Assembly: GCF_000219535.2 (NCBI RefSeq)
Contig: NZ_CP007806.1
Location: 3,816,501-3,880,500, forward strand
Length of the DNA stretch: 64,000 nucleotides
Direction of reading: 5' to 3'
From: Brevibacillus laterosporus LMG 15441
GTDB taxonomy: Bacteria; Bacillota; Bacilli; Brevibacillales; Brevibacillaceae
Made by a program: the position numbers and the translations under genes. Below, piece after piece: positions 18,724 through 27,926 of the stretch. Position 1 is the first letter of the stretch; the number at the start of each line of letters is the position of its first letter. The notes beneath the pieces are model-generated. The model saw only the letters and a program-made list of their open reading frames with translations, was not told the DNA's origin and did not search any database.

Positions 18724-19550
18724 GTTGTTTGCTCCCTCCATCCAATAAATGAAGCCATTCTACCTGTGTTCCCTCGATCCTTTCGATGCGAAAAAAACAA
18801 ATCGTTGCGACAACTTGTGCAATAATGTGTCGTACTAATATGATCGGCAGGAACTCCCGCCTCTTCCACTATTACTTGATTTAACCGGCGTAAATCTAGC
18901 ATGTAATGACTGGTTTTGTGACTAGGCTGTACAGCTTGCTCCCAGCTAGAAGCCGCTGTACGAGCCTGCTGCATCACGCGCTCGTCCACTTCATAGCAGC
19001 AGGCCCCGATACTAGGTCCAATTGCTACATAGATATCCTCTGGGTTCGATTGATACTCCCGACGAAAAGCCTCTATCATTTCCCGTCCAATTAAGGAAAC
19101 CGTACCCTTCCATCCTGCATGAGCCAGTCCTATCGCATTGCGGATTGGGTCAAGAAAAAAGAGAGGGACACAATCCGCATAAAAGGAGGTTAAGAAAACC
19201 CCTTGCTCAGTGGTATATAAGCCATCTGTATTTGTAATGACACTCTCTAAACTATCTCTGCCGGCTCCCATCTGGCCGGCAGAAATTTTGGTTACTTTAT
19301 TACCGTGAATCTGATCAGCGCAGGTCCATGTTTCAAACGAAAATCCCTGCTGATCAGCTAGTTGTTGGCGATTTTTAATGACATGGTTAGGATCATCTCC
19401 CACATGTAATCCCATATTACACACTTGTGGACTATCCGTATTCTGTATCCCCCACCTTGTCGTAAATCCTGCTGTTAGTCCAGGATAAGCAGACTCCCAT
19501 TTCTTTAGATGCAGAGTGTGAGTCGTATTGTTTAACTGAAATGGCTCCAT
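18720..19550 (-). CDS. ylmD: Peptidoglycan editing factor / multicopper-oxidase-like YlmD
   Basis: A 276-residue protein of the PgeF/YfiH (Cu-oxidase_4) family. Metal-site residues are visible: QIHGNKV near residue 83, SFYADCVPL near 130 and GLAHAGWKG near 148, plus IGPSIGACCYEV near 180. E. coli YfiH removes wrongly incorporated L-Ser peptides from muropeptide precursors, and other members show purine-nucleoside or polyphenol activity; which applies here is unknown. It starts the overlapping ylmD-ylmE pair. Confidence 0.9.
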   Translation of the reverse strand: MEPFQLNNTTHTLHLKKWESAYPGLTAGFTTRWGIQNTDSPQVCNMGLHVGDDPNHVIKNRQQLADQQGFSFETWTCADQIHGNKVTKISAGQMGAGRDSLESVITNTDGLYTTEQGVFLTSFYADCVPLFFLDPIRNAIGLAHAGWKGTVSLIGREMIEAFRREYQSNPEDIYVAIGPSIGACCYEVDERVMQQARTAASSWEQAVQPSHKTSHYMLDLRRLNQVIVEEAGVPADHISTTHYCTSCRNDLFFSHRKDRGNTGRMASFIGWREQTT

Positions 19551-19663
19551 GTATCTGCTCTCCTCTCATATTACCCTATCTAATATCTTACTGGTTTTGT
19601 ATCGGTCAGGGCAAGTAAATCACTCTGATTTTTGTGATATCTGTTTTGCTTTTCGTCAATCTT

Positions 19664-19942
19664 TTAGGAAAGCTCCTCATCAGCATGCTTGGACTCCAGT
19701 TTAAGGGGTTCCTCTACTCGAACCAGTACAACATCCTTCCCAATCTTAACAATATTTCGCCAAGGAATAACATACTCATTTGAGCCTGAAAACAATCCGA
19801 AGAAACGGCCTTCACCCGGAACGACAATCGCCTCGACGCGCCCTGCCTTTAAATCGATTTCTAAATCAGAAATTTGCCCTAACCGCTTCCCATCTATAAT
19901 GTTAACGACTTCCTTGATTTGAAATTCTGAAATTTTCACCAT
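19664..19942 (-). CDS. ylmC: PRC-barrel protein YlmC/YmxH
   Basis: A 92-residue PRC-barrel domain protein of the YlmC/YmxH sporulation group. The family pattern is seen in SEFQIKEVVNIIDGKRLGQISDLEIDL (residues 5-31, read in two parts) and NEYVIPWRNIVKIGKDVVLV near 55-75. B. subtilis has ylmC between sigG and ylmD, as here. No membrane segment. The role is unknown; PRC barrels often mediate protein-protein contact. Confidence 0.88.
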   Translation of the reverse strand: MVKISEFQIKEVVNIIDGKRLGQISDLEIDLKAGRVEAIVVPGEGRFFGLFSGSNEYVIPWRNIVKIGKDVVLVRVEEPLKLESKHADEELS

Positions 19943-20031
19943 AGGAATTCACCACTCTTTCTTTTCAACTACTCGCCTTCAAGCCCTCGCTATTATGTAT
20001 ATGTGCCTTTCGTTTTAAAAAGTAGTTCCAT

Positions 20032-20075
20032 TAAAAATAGCCCTGTTCAAGCAATATGTTATCACTTGAACAAGG
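20032..20075 (-). terminator. Intrinsic terminator after sigG
   Basis: CCCTGTTCAAG (20041-20051) pairs with CTTGAACAAGG (20065-20075) with one wobble, and the minus-strand transcript continues into CTATTTTTAAT. It lies about 75 bp after the sigG stop codon. Confidence 0.6.
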
Positions 20076-20148
20076 CATGGGTATAAAGCCTGCTATAATT
20101 CTGCCAATGGGAACTGGCCTTTCGTTCATTCTTTTGGTGCTATATCAG

Positions 20149-20928
20149 CTAGGATTGAACATGCTTTTGCATATGGGAAATCGCCGCTTTTTCCAATCTT
20201 GAGACCTGTGCTTGCGATATCCCAATTTCCTCTGCTACCTCCATCTGGGTTTTTCCTTCATAGAAGCGCATGGACAAAATCATTTTTTCTCGATCCCCTA
20301 AACGTTGCATACCTTCCCGAAGAGCAATCTCTTCAACCCAGAAGATATCCTTGTTTTTTTCATCGCTGATCTGATCCATTACAAAGATAGGATCTCCTCC
20401 GTCCTGATAGATCGGTTCAAATAAAGAAACGGGGTCCTGAATGGCATCGAGAGCAAACACGACATCCTCTTTCGATACATTTAAGGCATTAGAAATTTCC
20501 ACGATGGTGGGTTCGCGAGAGTGCTTATTCGTCAAACTGTCGCGTACTTGCAACGCTTTATAAGCAATATCTCGCAGGGAACGCGATACGCGAATTGGAT
20601 TGTTATCGCGCAGGTATCGTCTGATTTCTCCTATAATCATTGGAACAGCATATGTCGAAAATTTAACGTTCTGCCCAAGATCAAAGTTGTCAATCGCCTT
20701 CATCAAACCGATACATCCCACCTGAAACAGATCGTCTACATATTCTCCCCGATTATTAAACCGTTGAATAACACTTAACACCAGACGTAGGTTCCCATTC
20801 ACCAACTTTTCTCTGGCAGAGTGCTCACCGCTCTGTAATCGTTCAAAGAGCTCCCGCATTTCTTTGTTGTTTAGTACCGGAAGCTTTGAAGTGTCTACTC
20901 CACAAATCTCAACCTTGTTGCGCGACAC
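20149..20928 (-). CDS. sigG: Sporulation sigma factor sigma-G
   Basis: A 259-residue late forespore sigma factor. Region 2 is GNLRLVLSVIQRFNNRGEY and the following DDLFQVGCIGLMKAIDNFD (about 45-85); region 4 with its helix-turn-helix is KTQMEVAEEIGISQAQVSRLEKAA near 225-248. The N-terminus MSRNKVEICGVDTSKLPVL matches sigma-G as known from B. subtilis. The start codon is GTG with GGAGG about nine bases upstream. A 192-bp gap separates it from sigE, so it may be transcribed both by read-through and from its own forespore promoter; I could not place that promoter. Confidence 0.97.
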   Translation of the reverse strand: MSRNKVEICGVDTSKLPVLNNKEMRELFERLQSGEHSAREKLVNGNLRLVLSVIQRFNNRGEYVDDLFQVGCIGLMKAIDNFDLGQNVKFSTYAVPMIIGEIRRYLRDNNPIRVSRSLRDIAYKALQVRDSLTNKHSREPTIVEISNALNVSKEDVVFALDAIQDPVSLFEPIYQDGGDPIFVMDQISDEKNKDIFWVEEIALREGMQRLGDREKMILSMRFYEGKTQMEVAEEIGISQAQVSRLEKAAISHMQKHVQS

Positions 20929-21120
20929 ACCATTCCCTCCTCAGAGAAAAAAAGTCCCTATCCGTATGTACTCCGCCTTATTGCCCTCTCACTTTTGCAT
21001 GCAAGAAAAAGGAGCAAATGATCCCTTATTAAAAAACAGGGCGGCAGGGAAAATGGTTTTGTGAAAACCACTTTCTGGTATGGATAGGAACAGTATTTCC
21101 AGAGGTTCATAAATTATGCG

Positions 21121-21843
21121 TCACACCATTTTGTTAAATTCTTTTCGTAGTCGTTTGATTATTCGCTTTTCTAAACGCGAAATATACGATTGTGAGATAC
21201 CTAAGAGATCAGCTACATCCTTTTGCGTCTTCTCCTCTTCCCCAGCTAATCCAAAACGTAATTCCATAATCACCCGCTCTCGGTCAGAGAGCTTGTCGAG
21301 CGCTTTATGCAATAATTTTCTGTCCACCTGATCCTCAATATTTTTGTAGATCGTATCATTTTCTGTGCCCAGAACGTCCGAGAGCAATAGCTCATTTCCA
21401 TCCCAATCAATATTTAAAGGTTCATCAAATGATACTTCTGAACGTATCTTATTATTACGACGCAAATACATAAGAATCTCGTTTTCAATACACCGAGAAG
21501 CATAGGTAGCCAGTTTGATGTTTTTTTCAGGATCAAAAGTATTCACTGCTTTAATTAGACCAATCGTCCCAATACTAACCAAATCCTCAATGTTAATACC
21601 CGTATTTTCAAATTTTCGGGCAATATAAACAACTAGGCGTAGATTGCGTTCAATCAACATACTTCGAACGGCTCCATCACCGGATGGAAGGCGAGCGAGC
21701 AAGACTTCTTCTTCTTCGCGCGTTAGGGGCGGGGGAAGCGCTTCACTGCCACCTATGTAATAGATTTCTTCTGCTTTCACTCCAATTTTGAGCAAAATGC
21801 GATACCACATTAATTGGACATATAGACGAATTTTTACGTACAT
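21121..21843 (-). CDS. sigE: Sporulation sigma factor sigma-E (pro-form)
   Basis: A 240-residue early mother-cell sigma factor made as an inactive precursor. The amphipathic pro-sequence is residues 1 to about 28 ([19 protein letters not shown] then KAEEIYY), and the processing region precedes [11 protein letters not shown]. Core regions [26 protein letters not shown] (about 82-107, read in parts) and the C-terminal [21 protein letters not shown] are almost invariant in the family. It starts one base after the spoIIGA stop, with its ribosome site inside spoIIGA, so protease and substrate are co-translated from one message. Confidence 0.97.
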   Translation of the reverse strand: MYVKIRLYVQLMWYRILLKIGVKAEEIYYIGGSEALPPPLTREEEEVLLARLPSGDGAVRSMLIERNLRLVVYIARKFENTGINIEDLVSIGTIGLIKAVNTFDPEKNIKLATYASRCIENEILMYLRRNNKIRSEVSFDEPLNIDWDGNELLLSDVLGTENDTIYKNIEDQVDRKLLHKALDKLSDRERVIMELRFGLAGEEEKTQKDVADLLGISQSYISRLEKRIIKRLRKEFNKMV

Positions 21844-21844
21844 G

Positions 21845-22861
21845 CTAGCCCTCCTGTTCTAATGATGATGTATGAATTCCTTTTATCTTGTTAGCTGGTT
21901 GAACTGGTTCAATATCATGGGTGACTTCATTTATTTCTTGGCGTTGAATTAATGCGGGATGCACAATCGATTCATATCTGCCGTCTGCTGATAATGCAAT
22001 GGGGTTTAATCCAATTAATACACGTTCTGAAGCGAGGCGCAGCCCATTGTGTATTACTGTCACCTGCTCCGGCCGAATGGCTACCATGAAATCCATTCCC
22101 CTAGACACACTCCGAAACGGTACGAGGCGTAGTTTCCCTTGCCACTGTAGCGGAAGTTCATCCAGTGTTTTCTCCAGTCTCGGAAGTTTATCCCCCTCCT
22201 CTCTTGCTACTTCTAAAATAGGTAATGGCAAAACTTGTTCAAATAATCGAGACTCCATAACCATGACTGGGATACGCGTTATGGGTTCATGTAATTGGTT
22301 GCCCGTATCAACCAATCCCCGGCATATAATTACTTGACTGGAGATTTTCACCTCTACCTCCACTAAAAATGCTTCTATTTTTCGTGGCTCCTGAATTGAC
22401 TGATAGCTTTTCCTGCTTAGCAGAAATACCAGTACAATCCCTAGACACACGATCAGTAATGTTGGCTTAGTTCCTACTCCAAAACTATCGTTATGAGTCA
22501 CTAAGATGCCTTGGATGATTTCATGTTGACTCGTAGTCAATAGAGTAAGGGCATATACGCCTCCTCCAAAAACAAAGGAAACAAAATAAAAAATAGCCAG
22601 ATGATGTAGAAAGTGTGTAAGTCGCTTAAAACCAAATGCAATCCATAAAATAAATAGAGAGAAAAGTAGCTTTGTAAACCACGCATATATTCCTGAAAAG
22701 GCTGGAAAAAAGTAAAAGGCCACATAACAGCTTCCTACTGCTGATGCAAGCAACAATCTCCACCAAATAATCCGTTCTTTTCGAAAAAAAGCGGTAAACC
22801 ATAATAATAAGGCATCAATTACAAAATTCAGGAGTAGAATGATATCCAGATAGACGACCAT
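21845..22861 (-). CDS. spoIIGA: Sigma-E processing protease SpoIIGA
   Basis: A 338-residue membrane aspartic protease that cleaves pro-sigma-E when signalled by SpoIIR from the forespore. Five hydrophobic spans lie in residues 1-150. The catalytic Asp is D185 in [13 protein letters not shown], the single D(S/T)G that pairs in a dimer. The C-terminal soluble protease half runs to about 310. GGAGGTGAA precedes the ATG. Upstream is a promoter with an unusually long spacer, described separately. Confidence 0.93.
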   Translation of the reverse strand: MVVYLDIILLLNFVIDALLLWFTAFFRKERIIWWRLLLASAVGSCYVAFYFFPAFSGIYAWFTKLLFSLFILWIAFGFKRLTHFLHHLAIFYFVSFVFGGGVYALTLLTTSQHEIIQGILVTHNDSFGVGTKPTLLIVCLGIVLVFLLSRKSYQSIQEPRKIEAFLVEVEVKISSQVIICRGLVDTGNQLHEPITRIPVMVMESRLFEQVLPLPILEVAREEGDKLPRLEKTLDELPLQWQGKLRLVPFRSVSRGMDFMVAIRPEQVTVIHNGLRLASERVLIGLNPIALSADGRYESIVHPALIQRQEINEVTHDIEPVQPANKIKGIHTSSLEQEG

Positions 22862-22891
22862 GTACTGTCTTCACCTCCGTCTGGCAAAAAC

Positions 22892-22958
22892 AGTATATCT
22901 CAATGTATATGTAAAGTCTGTCAAAACTTGACCGCATTTTTTCCCTTTTTTTGTTGAA
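22892..22958 (-). promoter_or_regulatory. spoIIGA promoter with 21-bp spacer and Spo0A-box-like sites
   Basis: Minus strand: -35 TTGACA at 22919-22924 and -10 TATACT at 22892-22897 are 21 bp apart, too far for ordinary sigma-A recognition. In B. subtilis the spoIIG promoter has a similarly long spacer and needs Spo0A~P. Sequences one mismatch from the 0A box TGTCGAA (or its complement TTCGACA) lie over the -35 (TTTGACA, 22919-22925) and upstream (TTCAACA, 22952-22958). A further weaker match, TGTCAAG, is at 22986-22992. Confidence 0.65.
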
Positions 22959-22992
22959 AAAACAAGGCGAGGTAATCCTGTTTTCCTTGACA

Positions 22993-23232
22993 ATAGGCTG
23001 GGTTACTGATCAATAGAATTCTGACCTAAAATCAATCGCCCTTGCTTATAAAAAAGAAAAGAAAGCCTTCAGCAGATTCTAGTAAACTCATTTCTTAAAG
23101 TAGAGTTGGAAAGGATGAAAAGGAAATGACAATTCAACTACATATAAAGGCTGCTCCCTTTTCTGCAGCAGCCTTTATTAACATTTTTCAAAAATAAAGT
23201 TTTTTAATTTAATATGCTATAAATAAAATAAC
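22993..23232. other. Intergenic stretch between spoIIGA and ftsZ
   Basis: The 469-bp gap between spoIIGA and ftsZ holds the spoIIGA promoter on one side and the ftsZ terminator on the other. In between I see an A-rich stretch, a 10-bp perfect hairpin at 23146-23155/23167-23176 (AAAGGCTGCT with AGCAGCCTTT) without a clear T-run, and a possible 23-codon reading frame on the plus strand (23126-23197) that overlaps this hairpin. Nothing else is supported. B. subtilis carries the bpr/bpf protease genes at this point; they are absent here. Confidence 0.5.
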
Positions 23233-23271
23233 AAAAAAACCTTGCTCTCTTTACAGAAAACAAGGTTTTTC
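23233..23271 (-). terminator. Intrinsic terminator after ftsZ
   Basis: AAAACCTTG (23236-23244) pairs with CAAGGTTTT (23261-23269). A-runs at the left give a T-tract on the minus strand. It is about 60 bp after the ftsZ stop codon and closes the division and cell-wall cluster. Confidence 0.8.
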
Positions 23272-23330
23272 TATGTTTGTTAGTTGTAGATGAAGCTTTC
23301 TTCTTCCTCTACACTATTTTATCTGATTGA

Positions 23331-24479
23331 TTATTTCTTACGACGACGATTACGCAAGAATGCCGGGATGTCTAGATTATCCAAGTTGCTTAGATTAATA
23401 GACTTGTCTTCTTCCATTTCACGAGAACGTGAAGGAACAGATGGTTGTTGCGGTGCTGCGCTACGAGTAGCTTGTTGTTGTAGCTCAGCCTGCGGGCGGC
23501 GGGTTGCCGCTGCAACATGGCGTTGGTTATCAGCAAAACCAGTTGCGATTACTGTTACTAGGATTTCATTTTTTAGATCTTCGTTAATAACCGCACCGAA
23601 AATCATGTTTACTTCTGGGTCCGCTGCAGAGGAAACAATATCGGCTGCTTCATTTACCTCATACAAGCTCAAGCTAGTACCACCCGTAATGTTCATAAGT
23701 ACACCACGAGCTCCATCAATAGATGTTTCTAGTAATGGACTGGAGATTGCTTTACGTGCGGCCTCTGCTGCACGATTTTCTCCACTAGCGACACCAATAC
23801 CCATAAGAGCCGATCCACGCTCGGTCATGATGGTTTTGACATCAGCAAAGTCAAGGTTAATCAAACCAGGGGTTGCAATCAAATCAGAGATACCCTGTAC
23901 ACCTTGACTTAGTACATTATCAGCTGTTCGGAAAGCTTCTAGCATAGGCGTATTTTTATCAACGATTTCAAGTAGACGATCATTTGGAATAACAATGAGT
24001 GTATCTACTTTTTCTTTTAAAGCAGCAATACCCGCTTCAGCTTGCAAAGAGCGTTTGCGTCCTTCAAAGGAGAACGGTCTTGTTACTACCCCAACTGTTA
24101 AAGCACCTAATTCTTTAGCAATTTCAGCAATCACAGGGGCTGCACCAGTACCGGTACCTCCACCCATTCCTGCAGTAACAAATACCATATCAGACCCGCG
24201 CAGTGCATTCTCAACCAATTCGCGGCTTTCCTCTGCTGCCTTCTTACCTACATCAGGGTTCGCACCTGCACCAAGACCACGTGTCAGCTTCTCCCCGATT
24301 TGTAGCTTGATATCAGCGTTAGACAGGTGTAGCGCCTGGGCATCAGTATTCACCGTAATGAATTCAACACCTTTTACTCCGCCTGCAATCATTCGGTTTA
24401 CAGCATTGCTGCCACCGCCGCCACAACCAATAACCTTGATTTGCGCTAATTGTTCCATATCCAAGTCAAATTCGAGCAT
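23331..24479 (-). CDS. ftsZ: Cell-division tubulin homologue FtsZ
   Basis: A 382-residue GTPase that forms the Z-ring. The nucleotide-binding N-terminal domain shows [13 protein letters not shown] near residue 18 and the tubulin signature [10 protein letters not shown] near 105-114; [11 protein letters not shown] near 208 holds the T7-loop residues. A variable Gln/Pro-rich linker (about 318-360) joins the body to the C-terminal peptide [13 protein letters not shown], which binds FtsA and SepF. GGAGG lies ahead of the ATG. It is the last gene of the cluster, 117 bp after ftsA. Confidence 0.98.
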   Translation of the reverse strand: MLEFDLDMEQLAQIKVIGCGGGGSNAVNRMIAGGVKGVEFITVNTDAQALHLSNADIKLQIGEKLTRGLGAGANPDVGKKAAEESRELVENALRGSDMVFVTAGMGGGTGTGAAPVIAEIAKELGALTVGVVTRPFSFEGRKRSLQAEAGIAALKEKVDTLIVIPNDRLLEIVDKNTPMLEAFRTADNVLSQGVQGISDLIATPGLINLDFADVKTIMTERGSALMGIGVASGENRAAEAARKAISSPLLETSIDGARGVLMNITGGTSLSLYEVNEAADIVSSAADPEVNMIFGAVINEDLKNEILVTVIATGFADNQRHVAAATRRPQAELQQQATRSAAPQQPSVPSRSREMEEDKSINLSNLDNLDIPAFLRNRRRKK

Positions 24480-24596
24480 CTTGAAAGTTCCTCCTCATTC
24501 ATTCATACACGCTTTTCTCAATTTTGTTAAAAACCCGTTGTTGTAGGACGACGGGGCGAATTTTATTGAACTTCTTTATCTGTTCGGTTGGTTTGT

Positions 24597-25856
24597 TTAA
24601 ATGAATTCGCTAAACCAATTCTTCATCTTTTCAATGAAATTCCCTTGAGAATCCCGTTTCGGTGCTGAAGGTGCCGGACGGCTTGCCGCTTTTGCAGGGG
24701 CAGGCTTCTTGGCCGTATAATTCGTCAGCATCGAGGCATATTGAATGAGGCCCACACCGATGGTATATCCCGGGTCACGCACACCAATATAATCCGGTAT
24801 AGCAATCCGGACAGGTGCTGCCAGCTCTTCATTGGCAAGCTCCAACATCCCCGGCATGCAAACCGTTCCACCGGTTAAAACATATCCACCAGCGATTTCA
24901 TCATGGAACCCAAGACGATACACTTCGTCTTCAATCAAATTGAAAATCTCTGCGGCACGTGGTTCGATAATATTGGCAAGATCGACTTGAGTGAATTGTT
25001 TTTCCACTTCGCTGCCGATACGCGTTACCTTGAATTTTTCTTCATCGGATGCTTCATCAATCAGAGCACATCCATGTTTTCGTTTCATTTTTTCTGCCAC
25101 TTCTGTATGTGTGCGTAAACCGAGAGCAATATCATTGGTGATATGGTCTCCACCGATTGCGAGGGTGGAAGTAGCTACTAATTGACCCTGTTCAAAGATT
25201 GCGATGGTGGTCGAGCCCGCGCCAATATCAACTAGAACAACACCTAGATTCTTATCGTCCTTAGTCAATGCGACCGAGCTTGCAGCCAATGGTTGCAAAA
25301 AGATACCCGCAACTTGCAAATCAGCTCGTTGTGCACATCGTACAACATTGTGGATCACTGTTTTGGATCCGGTGACAATAGTCCCCTCCATCTCAAGACG
25401 AACGCCGATCATTCCCCGAGGATCTTTTATCTTTCCTAACCCATCAACAACAAATTCCGTCGGTACGACATCGATAATTTCACGATCTGGCGGAAGTGCG
25501 ACAACCTTTGCAGCTTGAACGACACGATCAATATCCTCTTCACGAATCTCGCGGTCTTCACTGGAAACGGCTACCACGCCCTGCGTTTCGAATAGCTCTA
25601 TATGGGTGCCAGAGATTCCGACATAAACGTCTTCAATTGTTACCCCTACCATACGTTCAGCATGATCGACTGCTTCTCGGATTGCATGCACGGTTTGGTC
25701 GATATCTACAATAGTTCCTCTGCTAATGCCTTCTGAATGGGATTGGCCTACACCAATAATATTGATATTACCGTTATTTACTTCCCCAATCATAACGCGT
25801 ACTTTAGAGGTACCAATATCGATGCTGACAATAAGATCATTTTGACTGTTTACCAA
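24597..25856 (-). CDS. ftsA: Cell-division actin homologue FtsA
   Basis: A 419-residue actin-like ATPase that tethers FtsZ to the membrane. Phosphate-1 SIDIGTSKVRVMIGE is near residue 11, phosphate-2 VLVDIGAGSTTIAIFE is near 207, and the adenosine loop GGYVLTGGTVCMPG is near 333. The C-terminal membrane-targeting amphipathic helix is FIEKMKNWFSEFI, after an Ala/Pro-rich linker. The start is TTG with GGAGGTG ten bases upstream. A 169-bp gap before it carries a sigma-H-type promoter. Confidence 0.97.
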   Translation of the reverse strand: MVNSQNDLIVSIDIGTSKVRVMIGEVNNGNINIIGVGQSHSEGISRGTIVDIDQTVHAIREAVDHAERMVGVTIEDVYVGISGTHIELFETQGVVAVSSEDREIREEDIDRVVQAAKVVALPPDREIIDVVPTEFVVDGLGKIKDPRGMIGVRLEMEGTIVTGSKTVIHNVVRCAQRADLQVAGIFLQPLAASSVALTKDDKNLGVVLVDIGAGSTTIAIFEQGQLVATSTLAIGGDHITNDIALGLRTHTEVAEKMKRKHGCALIDEASDEEKFKVTRIGSEVEKQFTQVDLANIIEPRAAEIFNLIEDEVYRLGFHDEIAGGYVLTGGTVCMPGMLELANEELAAPVRIAIPDYIGVRDPGYTIGVGLIQYASMLTNYTAKKPAPAKAASRPAPSAPKRDSQGNFIEKMKNWFSEFI

Positions 25857-25916
25857 ACCAGTGACACCTCCCCTAGTTCAACTTGTACTTTAAATAAGTG
25901 ATGACATCTGCATATT

Positions 25917-25945
25917 TTATTCCACACAGGATACCCATTCCCTTT
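25917..25945 (-). promoter_or_regulatory. Probable sigma-H promoter of ftsAZ
   Basis: Minus strand: -35 AAAGGGAAT (25937-25945), 11-bp spacer, -10 GTGGAATAA (25917-25925). Against the sigma-H consensus RNAGGAWWW / RNNGAATWW this has one mismatch in the -35 and none in the -10. B. subtilis ftsAZ also has a sigma-H promoter at this place, used to raise FtsZ for the polar septum of sporulation. Confidence 0.6.
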
Positions 25946-26025
25946 TTTTTCTTACAATCTTTTTTAAAAATCACAATGGTAATTGTAACCAAGTTATAAT
26001 TTGGTTGAACCCGATGCTTAATTAT

Positions 26026-26376
26026 TTACACATCACGCTTATTTAACCATTTCGCCAGCAGAATGCGACGAATGATAGCCAGATTATTAAATAAACGTAC
26101 CCCAAATGCAACAATCGCTGCCATGTATAGATCAATACCAAGAAAAGCTCCTAAAAAGGCTAGTCCAGCGGCAAACAGCGTATTGAAAAAGAACCCAGAT
26201 AAAAAGACCCGAACATTAAACACTCGCTCCAAATAAGACCGAATGCCACCAAAAATCGTATCCAAACCAGCTAACAATGCAATTGATACATAGCTGCTAT
26301 ATTCTTGAGGTACATTGATGTTTAGATAAAATCCCGCTATTACTCCTGCAATCAAACCTACAATCGGCAACCACAT
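26026..26376 (-). CDS. sbp: Small basic membrane protein Sbp
   Basis: A 116-residue DUF1290 (small basic protein) membrane protein with three to four hydrophobic segments and the family phrase ALLAGLDTIFGGIRSYLE near residues 35-52. It starts two bases after the ylxX stop codon and GGAGA lies at the end of ylxX. In B. subtilis sbp lies between ylxX and ftsA, as here. The function is unknown. Confidence 0.9.
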   Translation of the reverse strand: MWLPIVGLIAGVIAGFYLNINVPQEYSSYVSIALLAGLDTIFGGIRSYLERVFNVRVFLSGFFFNTLFAAGLAFLGAFLGIDLYMAAIVAFGVRLFNNLAIIRRILLAKWLNKRDV

Positions 26377-26378
26377 TA

Positions 26379-27119
26379 TTATGAATCTCCTTTTGACTTC
26401 ACCGGTTTCATGAACCGCATCTGCTTGTTCCCTGTGAACGGCGGGATAATTAGATGATCCTGTGCTTCCATTTTTACAATTTTATTCATCGATTGAAACG
26501 TGCTTTCAACACCTTCAAGCTTCATGCTGCTCAGTAAGGTTTCTGGGTCTCCAAGTGCCTTAATTTCATAAGGCAAGCGGATCGTTTTTGTATCCACTTG
26601 GATTTCTTCGCTTACATTTCGGATTGAACTATTAGAAATAAGTCGATTATTATTAATAGCAATCACAGTAGCTCCATTTGCTAAAAGCTCATTGGTCAGC
26701 CAGCGTAAGTCAACATCAAGCATCAAATTCGATGCTGATTCGTGTGGAGCGTCTCCTTCCCACTGATTGCCAGGTGGCAGCTCCATGTTTTCAATACGAA
26801 TGATAATACCTTTTCCTTCTACAACATCAAGACCTGCTAATTTTTTTGTTCGGTTTAATTCTTCTTTCATAACACCGATTGTCTCTACAGAACTTAGGGA
26901 TGCTTCATATTGGGCTAAAAGTTCTCCCTGTTTAGATATATCGGCTAAAAGGTTCTTACTTTTTTCTTGTTCTTTCAGTAGAGCTTTACGAAGTTCAATC
27001 ACACTTCTCGCATCCGCTTGTTTAGGATGTTTTGTGCTCTGAATTTGGGTTGCTAGCATAATTCCTATGATAGCACTAATAATGGTTAATATAAACGTAA
27101 TTTTACGGTTTTCCAGCAT
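26379..27119 (-). CDS. ylxX: DUF881 protein YlxX
   Basis: A 246-residue membrane-anchored protein. One N-terminal span (about residues 6-24) is followed by a coiled coil (40-90) and a DUF881 domain (about 100-235) with GKGIIIRIEN, NELLANGATVIAINNNRLIS and a late ALGDPE segment. It is probably bitopic with the domain outside the membrane. It is second of a tandem pair of related but diverged DUF881 genes. The pair is conserved between divIB and sbp in Bacilli; the role is unknown. Confidence 0.88.
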   Translation of the reverse strand: MLENRKITFILTIISAIIGIMLATQIQSTKHPKQADARSVIELRKALLKEQEKSKNLLADISKQGELLAQYEASLSSVETIGVMKEELNRTKKLAGLDVVEGKGIIIRIENMELPPGNQWEGDAPHESASNLMLDVDLRWLTNELLANGATVIAINNNRLISNSSIRNVSEEIQVDTKTIRLPYEIKALGDPETLLSSMKLEGVESTFQSMNKIVKMEAQDHLIIPPFTGNKQMRFMKPVKSKGDS

Positions 27120-27130
27120 GGTATCACCTG

Positions 27131-27844
27131 TTAGGAGGAAGAGCTTGTTCCCATTTTCACATCACCTACAAAAGCAGGTAGTTCAATGGAATCTTTCTTC
27201 GCTGTTTCAATTTTTATAAACCCTTCAAAAGAATCAATCACCCCGCCTGGTAAATGAAGCGCTCCTTCTAAAGTAACAGGGTCTCCCACTGCTTTAATCA
27301 CAAAGGGCGCTGCTGATTTTACCCCGTTTACAATCACAGTAGGTCCAACGCAACGAATCGAGGAGCTGGTGACCAGGCGTTGGTCATTCACACTGATCCC
27401 CTCTGCTCCAGCAACAAATAGCTCATTAACCACTCTCCAAATGTCTTGTTCATGTACGATATTTTGTACAACATTCGTGCTAATTGGACTAGGGTTATCT
27501 CGAAGGGTAACCATTACACCAGCTCCTGTCGCTGGTACCGTTCCGGCTAGCATACGCGCGCGGTCTAGTGCTGTTAAAAGAGCTGCCGCTTCTGATTGAT
27601 GATTGGCCATTGCTGTCTCTACCTGAGATATTTTACGCTGCGTATCTGCATATTGCTGCTCAAGTGCCCGATTCTTTTCCCGTTCTGCAATAATGCGTTC
27701 ATTCAACTTGGTTTCCTGTTGAAATTCTTTTTCTGTTTGCACCACTTTTTTATGTAGCTGGGTCAGCTCGATGGAGTTAGCCATCAGAAATCCGGTACTA
27801 AACATGACCAGCGTAAGATAAACATGAAATTTCCTAACTCGCAT
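27131..27844 (-). CDS. ylxW: DUF881 protein YlxW
   Basis: A 237-residue protein built like its neighbour: signal-anchor (about 5-22), coiled coil (25-85) and DUF881 domain (about 90-225) with GAGVMVTLRDNPSP, NELFVAGAEGISVNDQRLV and KAVGDPVTLEGAL. A start at a GTG four codons earlier (27856) is possible, but AAGGTGA lies over that GTG and eight bases before the ATG used here. It lies 82 bp after divIB. Confidence 0.87.
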   Translation of the reverse strand: MRVRKFHVYLTLVMFSTGFLMANSIELTQLHKKVVQTEKEFQQETKLNERIIAEREKNRALEQQYADTQRKISQVETAMANHQSEAAALLTALDRARMLAGTVPATGAGVMVTLRDNPSPISTNVVQNIVHEQDIWRVVNELFVAGAEGISVNDQRLVTSSSIRCVGPTVIVNGVKSAAPFVIKAVGDPVTLEGALHLPGGVIDSFEGFIKIETAKKDSIELPAFVGDVKMGTSSSS

Positions 27845-27926
27845 GCCTTTTGTCACCTTTCATTTTCCTTCTAGACACTTACTAGACACTTAGCTGGCTT
27901 TATTAGTTGCTTGAACTCCTCGATTT

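Noticed and set aside
20929-21010. Possible sigma-F/sigma-G promoter upstream of sigG (GCATG followed by GGCAATAAG)
   Set aside because: The spacing is too short (about 12 bp) and several consensus bases are missing, so it was not listed as a feature.
23290-23907. 205-codon plus-strand frame opposite ftsZ
   Set aside because: Shadow of ftsZ; low-complexity Ser/Arg translation, no ribosome site, and the minus frame is unmistakably FtsZ.
26379-27844. Two DUF881 genes as a duplication specific to this strain
   Set aside because: The ylxW-ylxX pair is conserved at this place in Bacilli and the two proteins are well diverged.
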